Shown here: one piece after another, positions 7,822 through 16,628 of the stretch
How the letters are laid out: the number at the start of each line of letters is the position of its first letter
How positions within the stretch are numbered: the first letter of the stretch is position 1
Origin: Sedimentitalea sp041224545
GTDB taxonomy: Bacteria > Pseudomonadota > Alphaproteobacteria > Rhodobacterales > Rhodobacteraceae
Reading direction: 5' to 3'
NCBI RefSeq assembly: GCF_041224545.1
Contig: NZ_JBGFGP010000166.1
Span: forward strand, 248,001 to 312,000
DNA: 64,000 nucleotides
Notes under the pieces: generated by a model
Seen by the model: only the letters and a program-made list of their open reading frames with translations
What the model was told of the DNA's origin: nothing
Databases searched by the model: none
Translations under genes and position numbers: made by a program

Positions 7822-8901
7822 ATGGTTAAAAATGTCGGAAACCGGCGGCAGCAGCCCCGTGGGCGCGGAGCGCTTGGCAATGCCAGCGGACGCTATGATC
7901 TGACCCGGGAAGAGATACATGACGGCTGGGACATCTGCGATGATCCGCAAGTCCTGCGCACCGAGGTGACGACCGAACTGCCGCGCCGGATCATCACCTG
8001 GAACAAGTCGCCCGATTTGCCGTTCGATCGTTCGATCAATCCCTATCGCGGCTGTGAGCACGGGTGTATCTATTGCTTTGCCCGCCCGACGCATGCCTAT
8101 CTGGGTCTGTCGCCGGGATTGGATTTCGAAACCCGTCTGGTGGCCAAGCCGGACGCGGCGCAGGTGCTTGAGCGCGAACTGCGTGCGCCGCGTTATCGGG
8201 TCGCCCCGATTGCGATCGGCACCAACACCGACCCCTACCAGCCGATCGAGCGTGATCATGGCATCATGCGCGCCTGTCTCAAGGTGCTGGCGGCATACCG
8301 GCATCCGGTGGCGATCGTGACAAAGGGGGCAATGATCGAACGGGATATCGATATCCTTGGTCCGATGGCGGAACAGGGGCTTGTGCGGGTCGGAATATCG
8401 CTGACGACACTGGATGCCGGCCTGAGCCGGCGCATGGAGCCCCGCGCGCCGGCCCCCCGTCGCAGGTTGCAGGCAATGGCGCGCCTGACCGGGGCGGGCA
8501 TTCCGGTGCGCATCATGACGTCGCCCATCGTTCCGGGATTGACCGATCATGAAATCGAGAGATTGCTTGAGGCCGGGCGCGATGCGGGCGCGGATGCGGC
8601 AAGCTGGATCATGCTTCGCCTGCCGATGGAGGTGTCCGAACTGTGGCAGGATTGGCTGGCTGAATACGAACCGGGGCGCGCGGCGAAGATCATGGCGCGT
8701 CTGCGCGACATGCACGGCGGCAAGGAGTATGATGCCCGGTGGGGCCGCCGCATGCGCGGTGAAGGCACCTATGCCGAGATGGTGGCGCAGAGATTCAGCG
8801 CCGCAGCGCGACGGCTGGGATTGGACACGCCAACCGCGCCCCTGCGTCGTGATCTGTTCCGGGTTCCAAAGCGGGTCGGGGATCAGCTATCCCTGTTCTG
8901 A
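7822..8901 (+). CDS. PA0069-family radical SAM protein
   Basis: A 359-residue radical SAM enzyme related to the SplB-like PA0069 family. The 4Fe-4S cluster motif is CEHGCIYC (Cys78, Cys82, Cys85, i.e. CxxxCxxC), inside the family signature SINPYRGCEHGCIYCFARPTH. Other family segments are GTNTDPYQPIE, VAIVTKGAMIERDID and GISLTTLD. The N-terminus RQQPRGRGALGNASGRYD is also typical. The enzyme's substrate is unknown. It is divergent from the corrinoid gene and is followed 30 bases later by a methyltransferase gene, so the pair may form an operon. Confidence 0.9.
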   Translation: MVKNVGNRRQQPRGRGALGNASGRYDLTREEIHDGWDICDDPQVLRTEVTTELPRRIITWNKSPDLPFDRSINPYRGCEHGCIYCFARPTHAYLGLSPGLDFETRLVAKPDAAQVLERELRAPRYRVAPIAIGTNTDPYQPIERDHGIMRACLKVLAAYRHPVAIVTKGAMIERDIDILGPMAEQGLVRVGISLTTLDAGLSRRMEPRAPAPRRRLQAMARLTGAGIPVRIMTSPIVPGLTDHEIERLLEAGRDAGADAASWIMLRLPMEVSELWQDWLAEYEPGRAAKIMARLRDMHGGKEYDARWGRRMRGEGTYAEMVAQRFSAAARRLGLDTPTAPLRRDLFRVPKRVGDQLSLF

Positions 8902-8931
8902 AACCTGCGGGGCGGAAAAGGGGACGGAGCG

Positions 8932-9561
8932 ATGACGGCGGAGACAAGGATGTGGGGCGCGGACTTCTGGGATTCGCGCTATGCCGGTGCGGGCTTTCGC
9001 TTTGGCACCGATCCGTCGGAGTTTCTTACGCGCAACGCCCATCACCTTGGCGAGGCTTCGAACGTGCTTTGCGTGGCGGATGGAGAGGGGCGCAATTCGG
9101 TCTGGCTGGCCGGGCAGGGGCATCGTGTCACCGCCTTTGACGCGTCGGGCGTTGCGATGACCAAGGCGCGTGGCCTGGCGCGCGAAGCCGGAGTGACAGT
9201 GGCGTATCGGCACTCGGGTATCGAGGATTGGGACTGGTCCCGACCTTATGACGCGGTGATCGCGATCTTCGTGCAATTTGCGCCTCCCGCCCTGAGGGAC
9301 AGGTTCTTTGGCTGGATGGCGCAGGCCGTTGCGCCGGGCGGGTTGCTGATGCTGCACGGCTATGCCCCGCGACAGGTCGCTTACGGAACCGGCGGACCGG
9401 GGCGGCAAGAGCATATGTATACCGAGACGATGCTGCGCGACGCGTTTGCCGGTTTCGACGTGAGGCGCTTTGCCGATTACGATGCCGAGTTGCACGAGGG
9501 CAGCGGTCATTCCGGACAATCGGCCCTGGTCGATTTCATCGCCCGCAAGCCGGTTGACTAG
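8932..9561 (+). CDS. Class I SAM-dependent methyltransferase (TehB-like)
   Basis: A 209-residue methyltransferase. SAM motif I is VLCVADGEGRNSVWLA (about 45-60), which keeps the GxGxG-like turn as ADGEGRN. The start MWGADFWDSRYAGAGFRFGTDPSEFL and the later GGLLMLHGYAPRQVAYGTGGPG match the small TehB/thiopurine-methyltransferase-like group. The substrate is unknown; small thiols, tellurite or sulfide are possible. It lies 30 bases after the radical SAM gene and converges with the homocysteine methyltransferase gene (18-base gap). Confidence 0.85.
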   Translation: MTAETRMWGADFWDSRYAGAGFRFGTDPSEFLTRNAHHLGEASNVLCVADGEGRNSVWLAGQGHRVTAFDASGVAMTKARGLAREAGVTVAYRHSGIEDWDWSRPYDAVIAIFVQFAPPALRDRFFGWMAQAVAPGGLLMLHGYAPRQVAYGTGGPGRQEHMYTETMLRDAFAGFDVRRFADYDAELHEGSGHSGQSALVDFIARKPVD

Positions 9562-9578
9562 AACTCGACCGGGCAGCC

Positions 9579-10592
9579 TTATGCGCGGCGCCTACCGCGA
9601 CGGGCGCGGGGTTTCGCTTCTGAGTCACCGGTTCCGTCGCTCGCCGAGGAAAACGCGCCCAGCGACGCGGTGATCTGGTCCAGCGTCGGAGCCTCTCCGC
9701 GCGGACGGGTATCAAGAGCCTCGCGCATGTGGCGCAGGTGCTCCGGCATGGTGCCGCAGCAGCCACCGATGATCCGGGCGCCACAATCGCGTGCCATCAC
9801 CGCATAATCGCCCATCAACGCGGGTGTGCCGTCATAGTGGATGTGGCCGTCGACGAATTTGGGAATGCCTGCATTTCCTTTGGCAATGATCGGGCGCTCG
9901 GTCCCCTGCGCGACAAAGCCCAGCACGGTGCGCAGCAGATCCGATGCACCGGTGCCGCAATTCGCGCCGAAACCGAGGGGGGCATTGTCAAGCCCGTCGA
10001 CCATCGACACCATGTCGGCCGACGTCACACCCATCATGGTGCGCCCGGCGGTATCAAAGCTCATCGTTCCACACCACGGCAGCCCGGCAAGCGCAAAGGC
10101 TTCTGCCGCCGCGCGATATTCCTCGGGCGCGGATATGGTTTCGAGCCACAGCACATCCACGCCTCCTTCCTTGAGACCGTCAGCCTGTTCGTGGAACATC
10201 TCGACAGCCAGTGCATGGCTGAGAGTGCCGACCGGCTCCATGATTTCGCCGGTAGGTCCGACCGATCCCGCAACGATGACCGGATGTTCGGCCTTGTCTG
10301 CCACCTCGCGGGCCAGTTCCGCACCCACACGCGAGAGTTCGCGCACACGGTTTTGCGCGTCATGCAGCTTGAGCCGGGCCGCAGTGCCGCCGAACGTATT
10401 CGTCAGGAACAGATCGCTGCCCGCGTCGACCGCCCCCTTGTAGAGCGCGGTGATCTTGCCCGGCTGATCGACATTCCACAGTTCCGGCGCTTCACCCGAC
10501 ATCAATCCCATGTTGAACAGGTTGGTGCCGGTCGCGCCATCCGCCAGAAGCACGTCGTGGCTGTCGAGCATGGATTGCAGCTTGTTGGTCAT
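9579..10592 (-). CDS. Homocysteine S-methyltransferase (split MetH / betaine-homocysteine methyltransferase type)
   Basis: A 337-residue TIM-barrel enzyme that moves a methyl group onto homocysteine to make methionine. The zinc ligands are visible as GANCG (Cys212) and GGCCG (Cys278, Cys279), and the substrate loop is LLADGATGTNLF (about 15-26). It is only the homocysteine domain: no folate, B12 or activation domains follow, only a basic tail (PRARRGRRRA). The start at 10592 replaces an upstream in-frame ATG at 10661 that adds a non-conserved leader. With the corrinoid gene at 6.9-7.6 kb it would make part of a methionine synthase. A betaine-dependent role is the alternative. Confidence 0.88.
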   Translation of the reverse strand: MTNKLQSMLDSHDVLLADGATGTNLFNMGLMSGEAPELWNVDQPGKITALYKGAVDAGSDLFLTNTFGGTAARLKLHDAQNRVRELSRVGAELAREVADKAEHPVIVAGSVGPTGEIMEPVGTLSHALAVEMFHEQADGLKEGGVDVLWLETISAPEEYRAAAEAFALAGLPWCGTMSFDTAGRTMMGVTSADMVSMVDGLDNAPLGFGANCGTGASDLLRTVLGFVAQGTERPIIAKGNAGIPKFVDGHIHYDGTPALMGDYAVMARDCGARIIGGCCGTMPEHLRHMREALDTRPRGEAPTLDQITASLGAFSSASDGTGDSEAKPRARRGRRRA

Positions 10593-10839
10593 GGGGTGGG
10601 GTGTCCTGGTTTCTGAGGCCGTACGAACGGGCGCAATCGCGGCGTTGCCTGCGTGTTGCATATGGGATGCGCCGTTGGCAAACCGGAATTTCTCATCTTG
10701 ATTATGAGGCTGGATGGACCCCGGGTCAAATCGACGGAGTTATGCACGTCAGGCAGGGCCGCGCGGCGACCCTGACCAGCCGCCGATGCGCGCGGACCGC
10801 TGCCCGAGCGCTCCGCGCCCTCGGCGATGAAACGTGTTC

Positions 10840-11157
10840 CTACTTGGCTTCCTGCATGATCTGGCCTTTGGCGACCGGCATCAACTCGTCCATCTTGGCG
10901 CGAATGGTGTCCGCATCGGCCCTGGTGCCCAGGTCGGCGGCCAGTTTGCGCACAACGTCTTCATGTCCTGCTTCCTCGAAATCGGCGATCACGACCGTCT
11001 TGGCATAGGCCTCGGCCTCGTCGCCCGACTTTCCAAGCAGTTCTGCGGCCCAGAGACCGAGCAACCGGTTGCGTCGCGCGACCGCCCTGAACTGCATTTC
11101 CTCGTCATGGGCGAACTTGTTTTCAAAGGCGCGTTCGCGATCATCGAATGTAGACAT
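10840..11157 (-). CDS. F1 ATPase inhibitor subunit zeta (DUF1476)
   Basis: A 105-residue helical protein (MSTFDDRERAFENKFAHDEEMQFRA) of the DUF1476 family, which in Paracoccus and other alphaproteobacteria is the zeta subunit that inhibits ATP hydrolysis by the F1 motor. The N-terminal segment is the inhibitory helix; the FADRRAFE-like start is present as FDDRERAFENKFAHD. The start at 11157 is set by the conserved N-terminus, not by the longer frame to 11244. It stands alone, divergent from purC with 161 bases between, which would hold both promoters. Confidence 0.92.
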   Translation of the reverse strand: MSTFDDRERAFENKFAHDEEMQFRAVARRNRLLGLWAAELLGKSGDEAEAYAKTVVIADFEEAGHEDVVRKLAADLGTRADADTIRAKMDELMPVAKGQIMQEAK

Positions 11158-11318
11158 GGGTCGGACCCCTCCGGTTTCAACTGTCAAGAGTGATATGCAG
11201 TCACGCGCGCCCCGGCGCAAGGGGCGGTGCGCGGCTTGCGACACTGCGGCCCTTGCACTATAGCGGCGGCTGAGGGTCCGGGACTGAGTCCGGACCGGAT
11301 AGTCCCGAAAGGCTGATT

Positions 11319-12080
11319 ATGGCGCGTCGCAAGAAAATCTACGAAGGCAAGGCGAAGATCCTCTATGAGGGCCCGGAACCCGGAACCATCGTCCAGTATT
11401 TCAAGGACGACGCCACTGCGTTCAATGCCCAGAAAAAGGATGTGATCGACGGAAAGGGCGTTCTGAACAACCGGCTCAGCGAATTCTTCATGACCGGTCT
11501 GAACGCGATCGGTGTTCCGACTCACTTCATCCGCCGTCTGAACATGCGCGAGCAACTGGTGCGCAGTTGCGAAATCGTGCCGCTCGAGATCATCGTGCGC
11601 AATTTTGCGGCCGGGACCATGTCGAGCCGTCTTGGCATCGAGGAAGGCACCCAGTTGCCGCGCCCCATCGTGGAATATTGCTACAAGGATGATGCTCTGG
11701 GCGATCCGCTGGTCACCGAAGAGCACATTGCCGCCTTTGGCTGGGCCAGCCAGCAGGACATGGACGATATCCTGAGCCTCGCGTTGCGGGTAAATGATTT
11801 CCTGTCCGGTGTCATGCTTGCGGTCGGTATCCGGCTGGTCGATTTCAAGATCGAGATCGGCCGCGTCTATGACGGCGATTTTCAGCGCCTGGTGGTCGCG
11901 GACGAGATCAGCCCCGACAGCTGCCGTTTGTGGGACATCGAAACCGGCCAGAAACTCGATAAGGACGTTTTCCGCCGTGATTTGGGCAGTCTTACCGACG
12001 CCTATTCCGAGGTGGCGCGCCGCCTCGGGGTGATGCCCAAGAATTCGGCCCCGGTGACCAAGCCGACGCTGATCAACTGA
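11319..12080 (+). CDS. purC: SAICAR synthetase
   Basis: A 253-residue PurC that joins aspartate to CAIR. It starts with MARRKKIYEGKAKILYEGPEPG, the ATP-binding KIYEGKAK motif, and has the conserved DDATAFNAQKK, GVPTHFI, PLEIIVRNFAAGTM and LVDFKIEIGR segments. It is slightly longer than the E. coli enzyme (237) at the C-terminus, as is usual in alphaproteobacteria. It is the first gene of a purC-purS-purQ operon, with purS starting 45 bases after its stop. Confidence 0.97.
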   Translation: MARRKKIYEGKAKILYEGPEPGTIVQYFKDDATAFNAQKKDVIDGKGVLNNRLSEFFMTGLNAIGVPTHFIRRLNMREQLVRSCEIVPLEIIVRNFAAGTMSSRLGIEEGTQLPRPIVEYCYKDDALGDPLVTEEHIAAFGWASQQDMDDILSLALRVNDFLSGVMLAVGIRLVDFKIEIGRVYDGDFQRLVVADEISPDSCRLWDIETGQKLDKDVFRRDLGSLTDAYSEVARRLGVMPKNSAPVTKPTLIN

Positions 12081-12125
12081 GACACGCACGGTATGATCCG
12101 TGCGCAACGTACAAAGGACGACATC

Positions 12126-12356
12126 ATGAAGGCACGTGTGCATGTGATGCTGAAGAACGGAGTTCTGGACCCGCAAGGCGAGGCGGTGCGCCATGCGCTC
12201 GGGACCATGGGCTTTCAGGGGGTCGCCGGCGTGCGGCAGGGCAAGGTGATCGAGCTCGACCTCGAAGAGGGCACCAGCGAAGCGGACGTCACCGCCATGT
12301 GCGAAAAGCTGCTGGCGAACACGGTGATCGAATCCTACACGGTGGAGATGTCCTGA
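12126..12356 (+). CDS. purS: FGAM synthase subunit PurS
   Basis: A 76-residue PurS, the small structural subunit that bridges PurL and PurQ in the three-part FGAM synthase of bacteria without the large fused PurL. The start MKARVHVMLKNGVLDPQGEAVRHALG and the middle FQGVAGVRQGKVIELDL are typical. ATG 12126 is preceded by AAAGGACG. Its TGA shares a base with the purQ ATG (TGATG), so purQ is translationally coupled. The PurL subunit is not in the window. Confidence 0.95.
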   Translation: MKARVHVMLKNGVLDPQGEAVRHALGTMGFQGVAGVRQGKVIELDLEEGTSEADVTAMCEKLLANTVIESYTVEMS

Positions 12357-13024
12357 TGCGTGCCGCCGTCGTCGTCTTTCCCGGCTCCAACTGTGACCGC
12401 GACCTTGCCGTGGCCTTTCGCGAGGCGGGGGCCGAGGTGACGATGGTCTGGCACAAGGAGACCACGCTCCCCGATGGTGTCGATATCGTCGGCGTGCCGG
12501 GCGGGTTTTCCTATGGTGACTATCTGCGCTGCGGCGCGATTGCGGCGCAATCGCCGATCTGCCAGGCGGTTAAGGCCCATGCGGATCGTGGTGGCTATGT
12601 GATTGGCGTGTGCAACGGCTTTCAGGTGCTGACGGAAACCGGCATTCTGCCCGGTGCCCTGCTGCGCAACGCCGGATTGAAGTATATCTGCAAGGTCGTT
12701 GATCTGAAAGTGGAAACCAGCAACAGCGCCTTTACCTCGGCCTATAATGCCGGCGACGTGATCGGCATTCCGATTGCGCATCACGATGGCAATTTCTACG
12801 CGGATGAAACCACCCGCAACGAATTGCGCGACAGCGATCGCATCGCGTTTACCTATGCGGACAATCCCAACGGATCGGTGGATGACATTGCCGGTATTCT
12901 CTCCGAGAACCGCCGGGTGCTCGGTATGATGCCGCACCCCGAGCGGGCGGCCGATGCCGGGCATGGGGGCACCGACGGGGTGGCAATGTTCCGCGGATTG
13001 ATGGGCGCGTTGACGCCAGCATGA
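12356..13024 (+). CDS. purQ: FGAM synthase glutaminase subunit PurQ
   Basis: A 222-residue class I glutamine amidotransferase that supplies ammonia for FGAM formation. The nucleophile elbow GVCNGFQ has the catalytic Cys at about residue 86, and the His/Glu pair lies in MMPHPERA near the C-terminus. The oxyanion region PGGFSYGDYLRCG is also present. The start is fixed by the TGATG overlap with purS. It is the last gene of the operon; the histidine kinase gene begins 36 bases later. Confidence 0.97.
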   Translation: MRAAVVVFPGSNCDRDLAVAFREAGAEVTMVWHKETTLPDGVDIVGVPGGFSYGDYLRCGAIAAQSPICQAVKAHADRGGYVIGVCNGFQVLTETGILPGALLRNAGLKYICKVVDLKVETSNSAFTSAYNAGDVIGIPIAHHDGNFYADETTRNELRDSDRIAFTYADNPNGSVDDIAGILSENRRVLGMMPHPERAADAGHGGTDGVAMFRGLMGALTPA

Positions 13025-13060
13025 CTTGAGCGGCGCGCGCGACAGGCTTAGCCTGTTACA

Positions 13061-14833
13061 ATGAAACTTCCGGTCCGGACGAACCAACGACTCTCAGGCT
13101 GGCCGCGCTCTGACAACATCGGGTGGCGGGTGCGGCTTGCGCTTGTGTTGCTGCTGGTGATTGCCGCCGCGACGATCTGGGTGACCAATCGTCTGATGAC
13201 CGACCGGTTTACCGAAAGTACCCGCAACCGGGCCGAGCTGCGCCTCGCGCTGTATAGCGGCAACCTGGTCAGCGAATTGCGCGGCAATCGCAGCATGCCG
13301 CAGTTGCTGGCACGCGACCCGACACTTATCGGGGCGTTGAATTCACGCGATTACAGCCAGTCGACCCAGCGATTGATCTCGTTCGTCGAGGATCTCGACG
13401 CGGCCTCGTTGCTGTTGCTCGATCTGGACGGGCGCATCGTTGCAGCAACCGACCGCAATCAGCTCGGATCCCAGCGGGGCGGCGAATCCTATTTCGTCGA
13501 CGCGATCCGGTCGAATGCGACGATCTTCTCGGTGAAGGAGCTGGAGACCGGCGGTTACCAGTTTTTCTATGCCCGACGGGTCGAAAGCGGCGCCAACGTG
13601 CTTGGGGTGATCGTGGTCGAGGTCGATCTCAAGAAATTCGAGCGCGCCTGGGGGGGAATCTCGGACGCGGTGATGGTCACGGACAGCACCGGCACGATCA
13701 TCCTGTCGACCGAGACGCGCTGGCGCGGGCTGAGCGAGAAAGAGGCGTTGCAGCGGGAAACGCCGCATAGTGCCATCGAGCGTGCGATCAGCGCCACGTC
13801 CGACTGGGGGGCGGAACCGGCAGAGGCCTATCTCGCCGGCGAGGCGGTGATGCGGATGGAACTGCGGATGCCCGTCTATGGTTGGCGGATAACGTCCTTC
13901 ACGACCTATGCATCGATCCGCGAACGGGTGAATGGCATTCTGGCACTTGAAATCATGGCATTCGCCATATTTCTGGCGCTGGTCTTTTACGCACTGAGCC
14001 GCCGTACCGCGCTGCGCATGGCGCTGTTTCAGCGCGAGTCGGCAGAGCTTCGCGCACTGAATGCGAGGTTGCAGCGGGAAATTGCCGAGCGCAAACGTGT
14101 GCAGGAAACCCTCGCGGTGACCGAACAGTCGCTGGCACAGTCGAGCAAGCTCGCGGCGCTTGGGGAAATGTCGGCGGCCGTGAGCCACGAGTTGAACCAA
14201 CCGCTTGCCGCTATGAAAACCTATCTCGCGGGGGCGCGGCTGTTGTTGCGCCGGAACCGCCCGGAAGAGGCGATATCGTCCTTCGGACGGATCGATGACC
14301 TGATCGAGCGGATGGGTGCGATCACACGCCAGCTCAAATCCTATGCCCGCAAGGGAGGCGATGCTTTTGCGCCTGTAAACATGGGCGATGCGCTGGCCTC
14401 CGCCCTGTCTATGATGGAGCCTCAACTTCGCCACCGGCAGGTCCAGATCACGCGGATCCTGCCGGATCACGATGTCTGGGTCATGGGTGACCGGCTGCGG
14501 ATCGAACAGGTGATGGTGAACCTGTTGCGAAACGCGCTGGATGCGACCAAATCGGTGTCCGAGCCCGAGGTCGAGATCATTCTCGCCGCGGGCGAAACGG
14601 CGACCTTGACGGTGCGTGACAACGGCACCGGAATCGAGGATCTGGAATCGCTGTTTGAGCCGTTTTACACTACCAAGCAGCCCGGCGATGGCGTCGGCCT
14701 GGGGCTTGCCATTTCGTCGGGGATCGTGAACGACCTCGGCGGCAGGCTGATTGCCCGCAACGCCCGCGAACGGGGCGCGGTATTCGAGATGCAGTTGCCG
14801 ATCCTTGAAGATGATATCGAGGCGGCGGAATGA
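13061..14833 (+). CDS. dctB: DctB-type sensor histidine kinase
   Basis: A 590-residue membrane kinase. TM1 is at about residues 24-43 and TM2 at about 293-312; between them lies a roughly 250-residue periplasmic double-PAS/Cache-like domain of the kind that binds C4-dicarboxylates in DctB. After TM2 come a coiled-coil stretch, the H-box SAAVSHELNQPLAAMKTYLAG with His376, and the ATPase domain (NLLRNALDA, DNGTGI, FEPFYTTK, GLGLAIS). It is directly followed by the response regulator gene 13 bases later. The ligand is inferred; no dicarboxylate transporter gene is in the window. Confidence 0.85.
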   Translation: MKLPVRTNQRLSGWPRSDNIGWRVRLALVLLLVIAAATIWVTNRLMTDRFTESTRNRAELRLALYSGNLVSELRGNRSMPQLLARDPTLIGALNSRDYSQSTQRLISFVEDLDAASLLLLDLDGRIVAATDRNQLGSQRGGESYFVDAIRSNATIFSVKELETGGYQFFYARRVESGANVLGVIVVEVDLKKFERAWGGISDAVMVTDSTGTIILSTETRWRGLSEKEALQRETPHSAIERAISATSDWGAEPAEAYLAGEAVMRMELRMPVYGWRITSFTTYASIRERVNGILALEIMAFAIFLALVFYALSRRTALRMALFQRESAELRALNARLQREIAERKRVQETLAVTEQSLAQSSKLAALGEMSAAVSHELNQPLAAMKTYLAGARLLLRRNRPEEAISSFGRIDDLIERMGAITRQLKSYARKGGDAFAPVNMGDALASALSMMEPQLRHRQVQITRILPDHDVWVMGDRLRIEQVMVNLLRNALDATKSVSEPEVEIILAAGETATLTVRDNGTGIEDLESLFEPFYTTKQPGDGVGLGLAISSGIVNDLGGRLIARNARERGAVFEMQLPILEDDIEAAE

Positions 14834-14846
14834 CGAGGAACAAGTG

Positions 14847-16181
14847 ATGGCACAGGCCATGAAGATTGCGATCGTGGATGACGAGCAGGACATGCGCCAG
14901 TCGATCAGCCAGTGGCTGGCATTGTCCGGGTATGACACCGAGACCTTTGCCAGCGCAGAAGAGGCGCTCAAGGTGCTGGGTCCCGACTATCCGGGCATCG
15001 TGATTTCCGACATCAAGATGCCGGGCATGGACGGTATGCAGTTCCTGAAAAAGCTGATGGGCTCTGACAGCGCGCTGCCGGTGATCATGATTACCGGTCA
15101 CGGCGACGTGCCGATGGCGGTCGAGGCGATGCGTGTCGGGGCCTTTGACTTTCTCGAAAAGCCGTTCAATCCCGACCGTATGTCGCAACTGGCCAAGCGC
15201 GCGGCAGGCGCGCGCCGCCTGACGCTGGACAACCGGGCGCTGCGACGCGAACTCAGCGACGGAACCCAGTTGATGAACAAGCTCATCGGAGGCAGCCCGG
15301 TGATGGAACGTCTGAAAGAAGACGTTCTGGATCTGGGCCAGGCGGACGGGCATGTCCTGATCGACGGCGAAACCGGTGCCGGCAAAACCCTTGTGGCACA
15401 TGCGTTGCACGCGGCTGGCAGCCGGGCGGGCAAGAAATTCGTCCTCGTCAACTGCGCCGCGCTGGAAGAAGAGGTGTTGGCCAAGCGGCTTTTCGGTCCG
15501 ATGATGCCCGAGGACGAGCAGCTTCCGGCCATGGAAGAGGCGCGGGGCGGGACCCTTGTGCTCGAGGATATCGAGGCTCTGAGCGAAAGCCTGCAGGCGC
15601 GGCTGCTGAGTGCCATCAACGAACAGGGGACGCCGGCGGAAACCCGGCTGATCTGCATCAGCAACCTGCAGGAGGCGGGCCGCACCTGCGAAGATGCGCT
15701 GCGGCCCGACCTGTTCTATCGCCTTGCCGCCCTGCGGATCACGGTGCCGCCGCTGCGGCAGCGCGGCGAAGACATCCTGTCGCTGTTCACGCGGCTGTCC
15801 GAGCAATTTGCCGAGGAATACGGCTGCGACGCGCCGAAGATCACGGCACAGGAAGCGGCACAGCTGTTGCAGGCTCCCTGGCCGGGCAACGTGCGGCAGC
15901 TCATCAACGTCGCCGAGCGGGCGGTCCTGCAATCGCGGCGCGGCAGTGGAACCATCGCGTCGTTGCTGATGTCGGATCATGAAGAGATGCAACCGGTGAT
16001 GACCACCGAGGGCAAACCGCTCAAGGAATATGTCGAGGCGTTCGAACGCATGCTGATCGACAACACGATGCGGCGTCACAAGGGATCGATCGCGTCGGTG
16101 ATGGACGAGCTTTGCCTGCCCCGGCGGACCTTGAACGAGAAGATGGCCAAGTACGGGCTGCAACGCTCGGATTATCTGTGA
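14847..16181 (+). CDS. DctD/NtrC-type response regulator lacking the GAFTGA loop
   Basis: A 444-residue regulator with a receiver domain (phospho-acceptor Asp55 in VISDIKMPG), an AAA+ domain and a C-terminal Fis-type HTH (SIASVMDELCLPRRTLNEKM). Walker A is intact (GETGAGKT, Lys180). The region where sigma-54 activators carry the GAFTGA loop reads LFGPMMPEDEQLPAMEEARGG after Phe216, so the loop is absent and shortened. The Walker B acid pair is swapped to Glu240-Asp241 (LVLEDIE) instead of DE. It therefore probably does not remodel sigma-54 holoenzyme and may act as an ordinary DNA-binding regulator. It pairs with the kinase gene 13 bases upstream. Confidence 0.88.
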   Translation: MAQAMKIAIVDDEQDMRQSISQWLALSGYDTETFASAEEALKVLGPDYPGIVISDIKMPGMDGMQFLKKLMGSDSALPVIMITGHGDVPMAVEAMRVGAFDFLEKPFNPDRMSQLAKRAAGARRLTLDNRALRRELSDGTQLMNKLIGGSPVMERLKEDVLDLGQADGHVLIDGETGAGKTLVAHALHAAGSRAGKKFVLVNCAALEEEVLAKRLFGPMMPEDEQLPAMEEARGGTLVLEDIEALSESLQARLLSAINEQGTPAETRLICISNLQEAGRTCEDALRPDLFYRLAALRITVPPLRQRGEDILSLFTRLSEQFAEEYGCDAPKITAQEAAQLLQAPWPGNVRQLINVAERAVLQSRRGSGTIASLLMSDHEEMQPVMTTEGKPLKEYVEAFERMLIDNTMRRHKGSIASVMDELCLPRRTLNEKMAKYGLQRSDYL

Positions 16182-16210
16182 CGCGGGACGCATGCGCGTG
16201 AAGCGATCAA

Positions 16211-16241
16211 CGTGACCCGGGGAAATTCGCCCCGGTTCACG
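16211..16241 (+). terminator. Stem-loop after the two-component pair
   Basis: CGTGACCCGGGG (16211-16222) and CCCCGGTTCACG (16230-16241) form a 12-bp stem with one mismatch and a 7-base loop, 30 bases after the regulator stop. No T-run follows, so it may be a Rho-dependent or processing hairpin rather than a full intrinsic terminator. Confidence 0.4.
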
Positions 16242-16628
16242 AAACCCCATTGTAATTGCCTGTTGACTGCCATTATGTTGACCAGACGGACGCTACGCAT
16301 TGCGACGTACAGGTCCGATTAGGAGTTTTTCTGTTTCAGGCGTTGGCGATACCGTTCCGAATGACTGAACAGACCGCTTGTGCCCCGTAGGGGCAGATAC
16401 CTTCCTGTACCCGAAAACGGGGGACGGGGATAAAATGGGCAGGCCGGGGGCATCTCGGATCTGTCGGAGAAGAACCGCGATGACGCGCGCGCGAACATTG
16501 AGAGATGATGCAGGGGGGCTGAGGCCCACACCTTGCCGCGCCGCGTCCGAAATCGCCCTGACAAGACACTCTCCCATGCGTGCCGGCCCGCCAGGGCGGG
16601 CGCCAATGCGATTGTGCACCAAGGAAAC
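16242..16628 (+). other. Long upstream region of rne, probable structured 5' leader
   Basis: About 390 bases with no convincing gene lie before rne. They contain a small perfect hairpin TGCCCC-GTA-GGGGCA (16381-16395) and a G-rich stretch near 16418-16440. A short open frame overlaps rne in another phase but has no family likeness. Long structured leaders used for RNase E self-cleavage are known in enterobacteria; whether that applies here is inference. No clear -35/-10 pair was found. Confidence 0.35.

Noticed and set aside
10593..10840. SAM-type riboswitch before the homocysteine methyltransferase
   Set aside because: A GATTTGACC stretch recalls SAM-II, but the second half of the consensus (GCTAAA and pairing strands) is missing.
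13343..14971. 542-codon minus-strand frame opposite the histidine kinase
   Set aside because: Shadow of dctB; His/Arg/Gln-rich composition typical of antisense frames.
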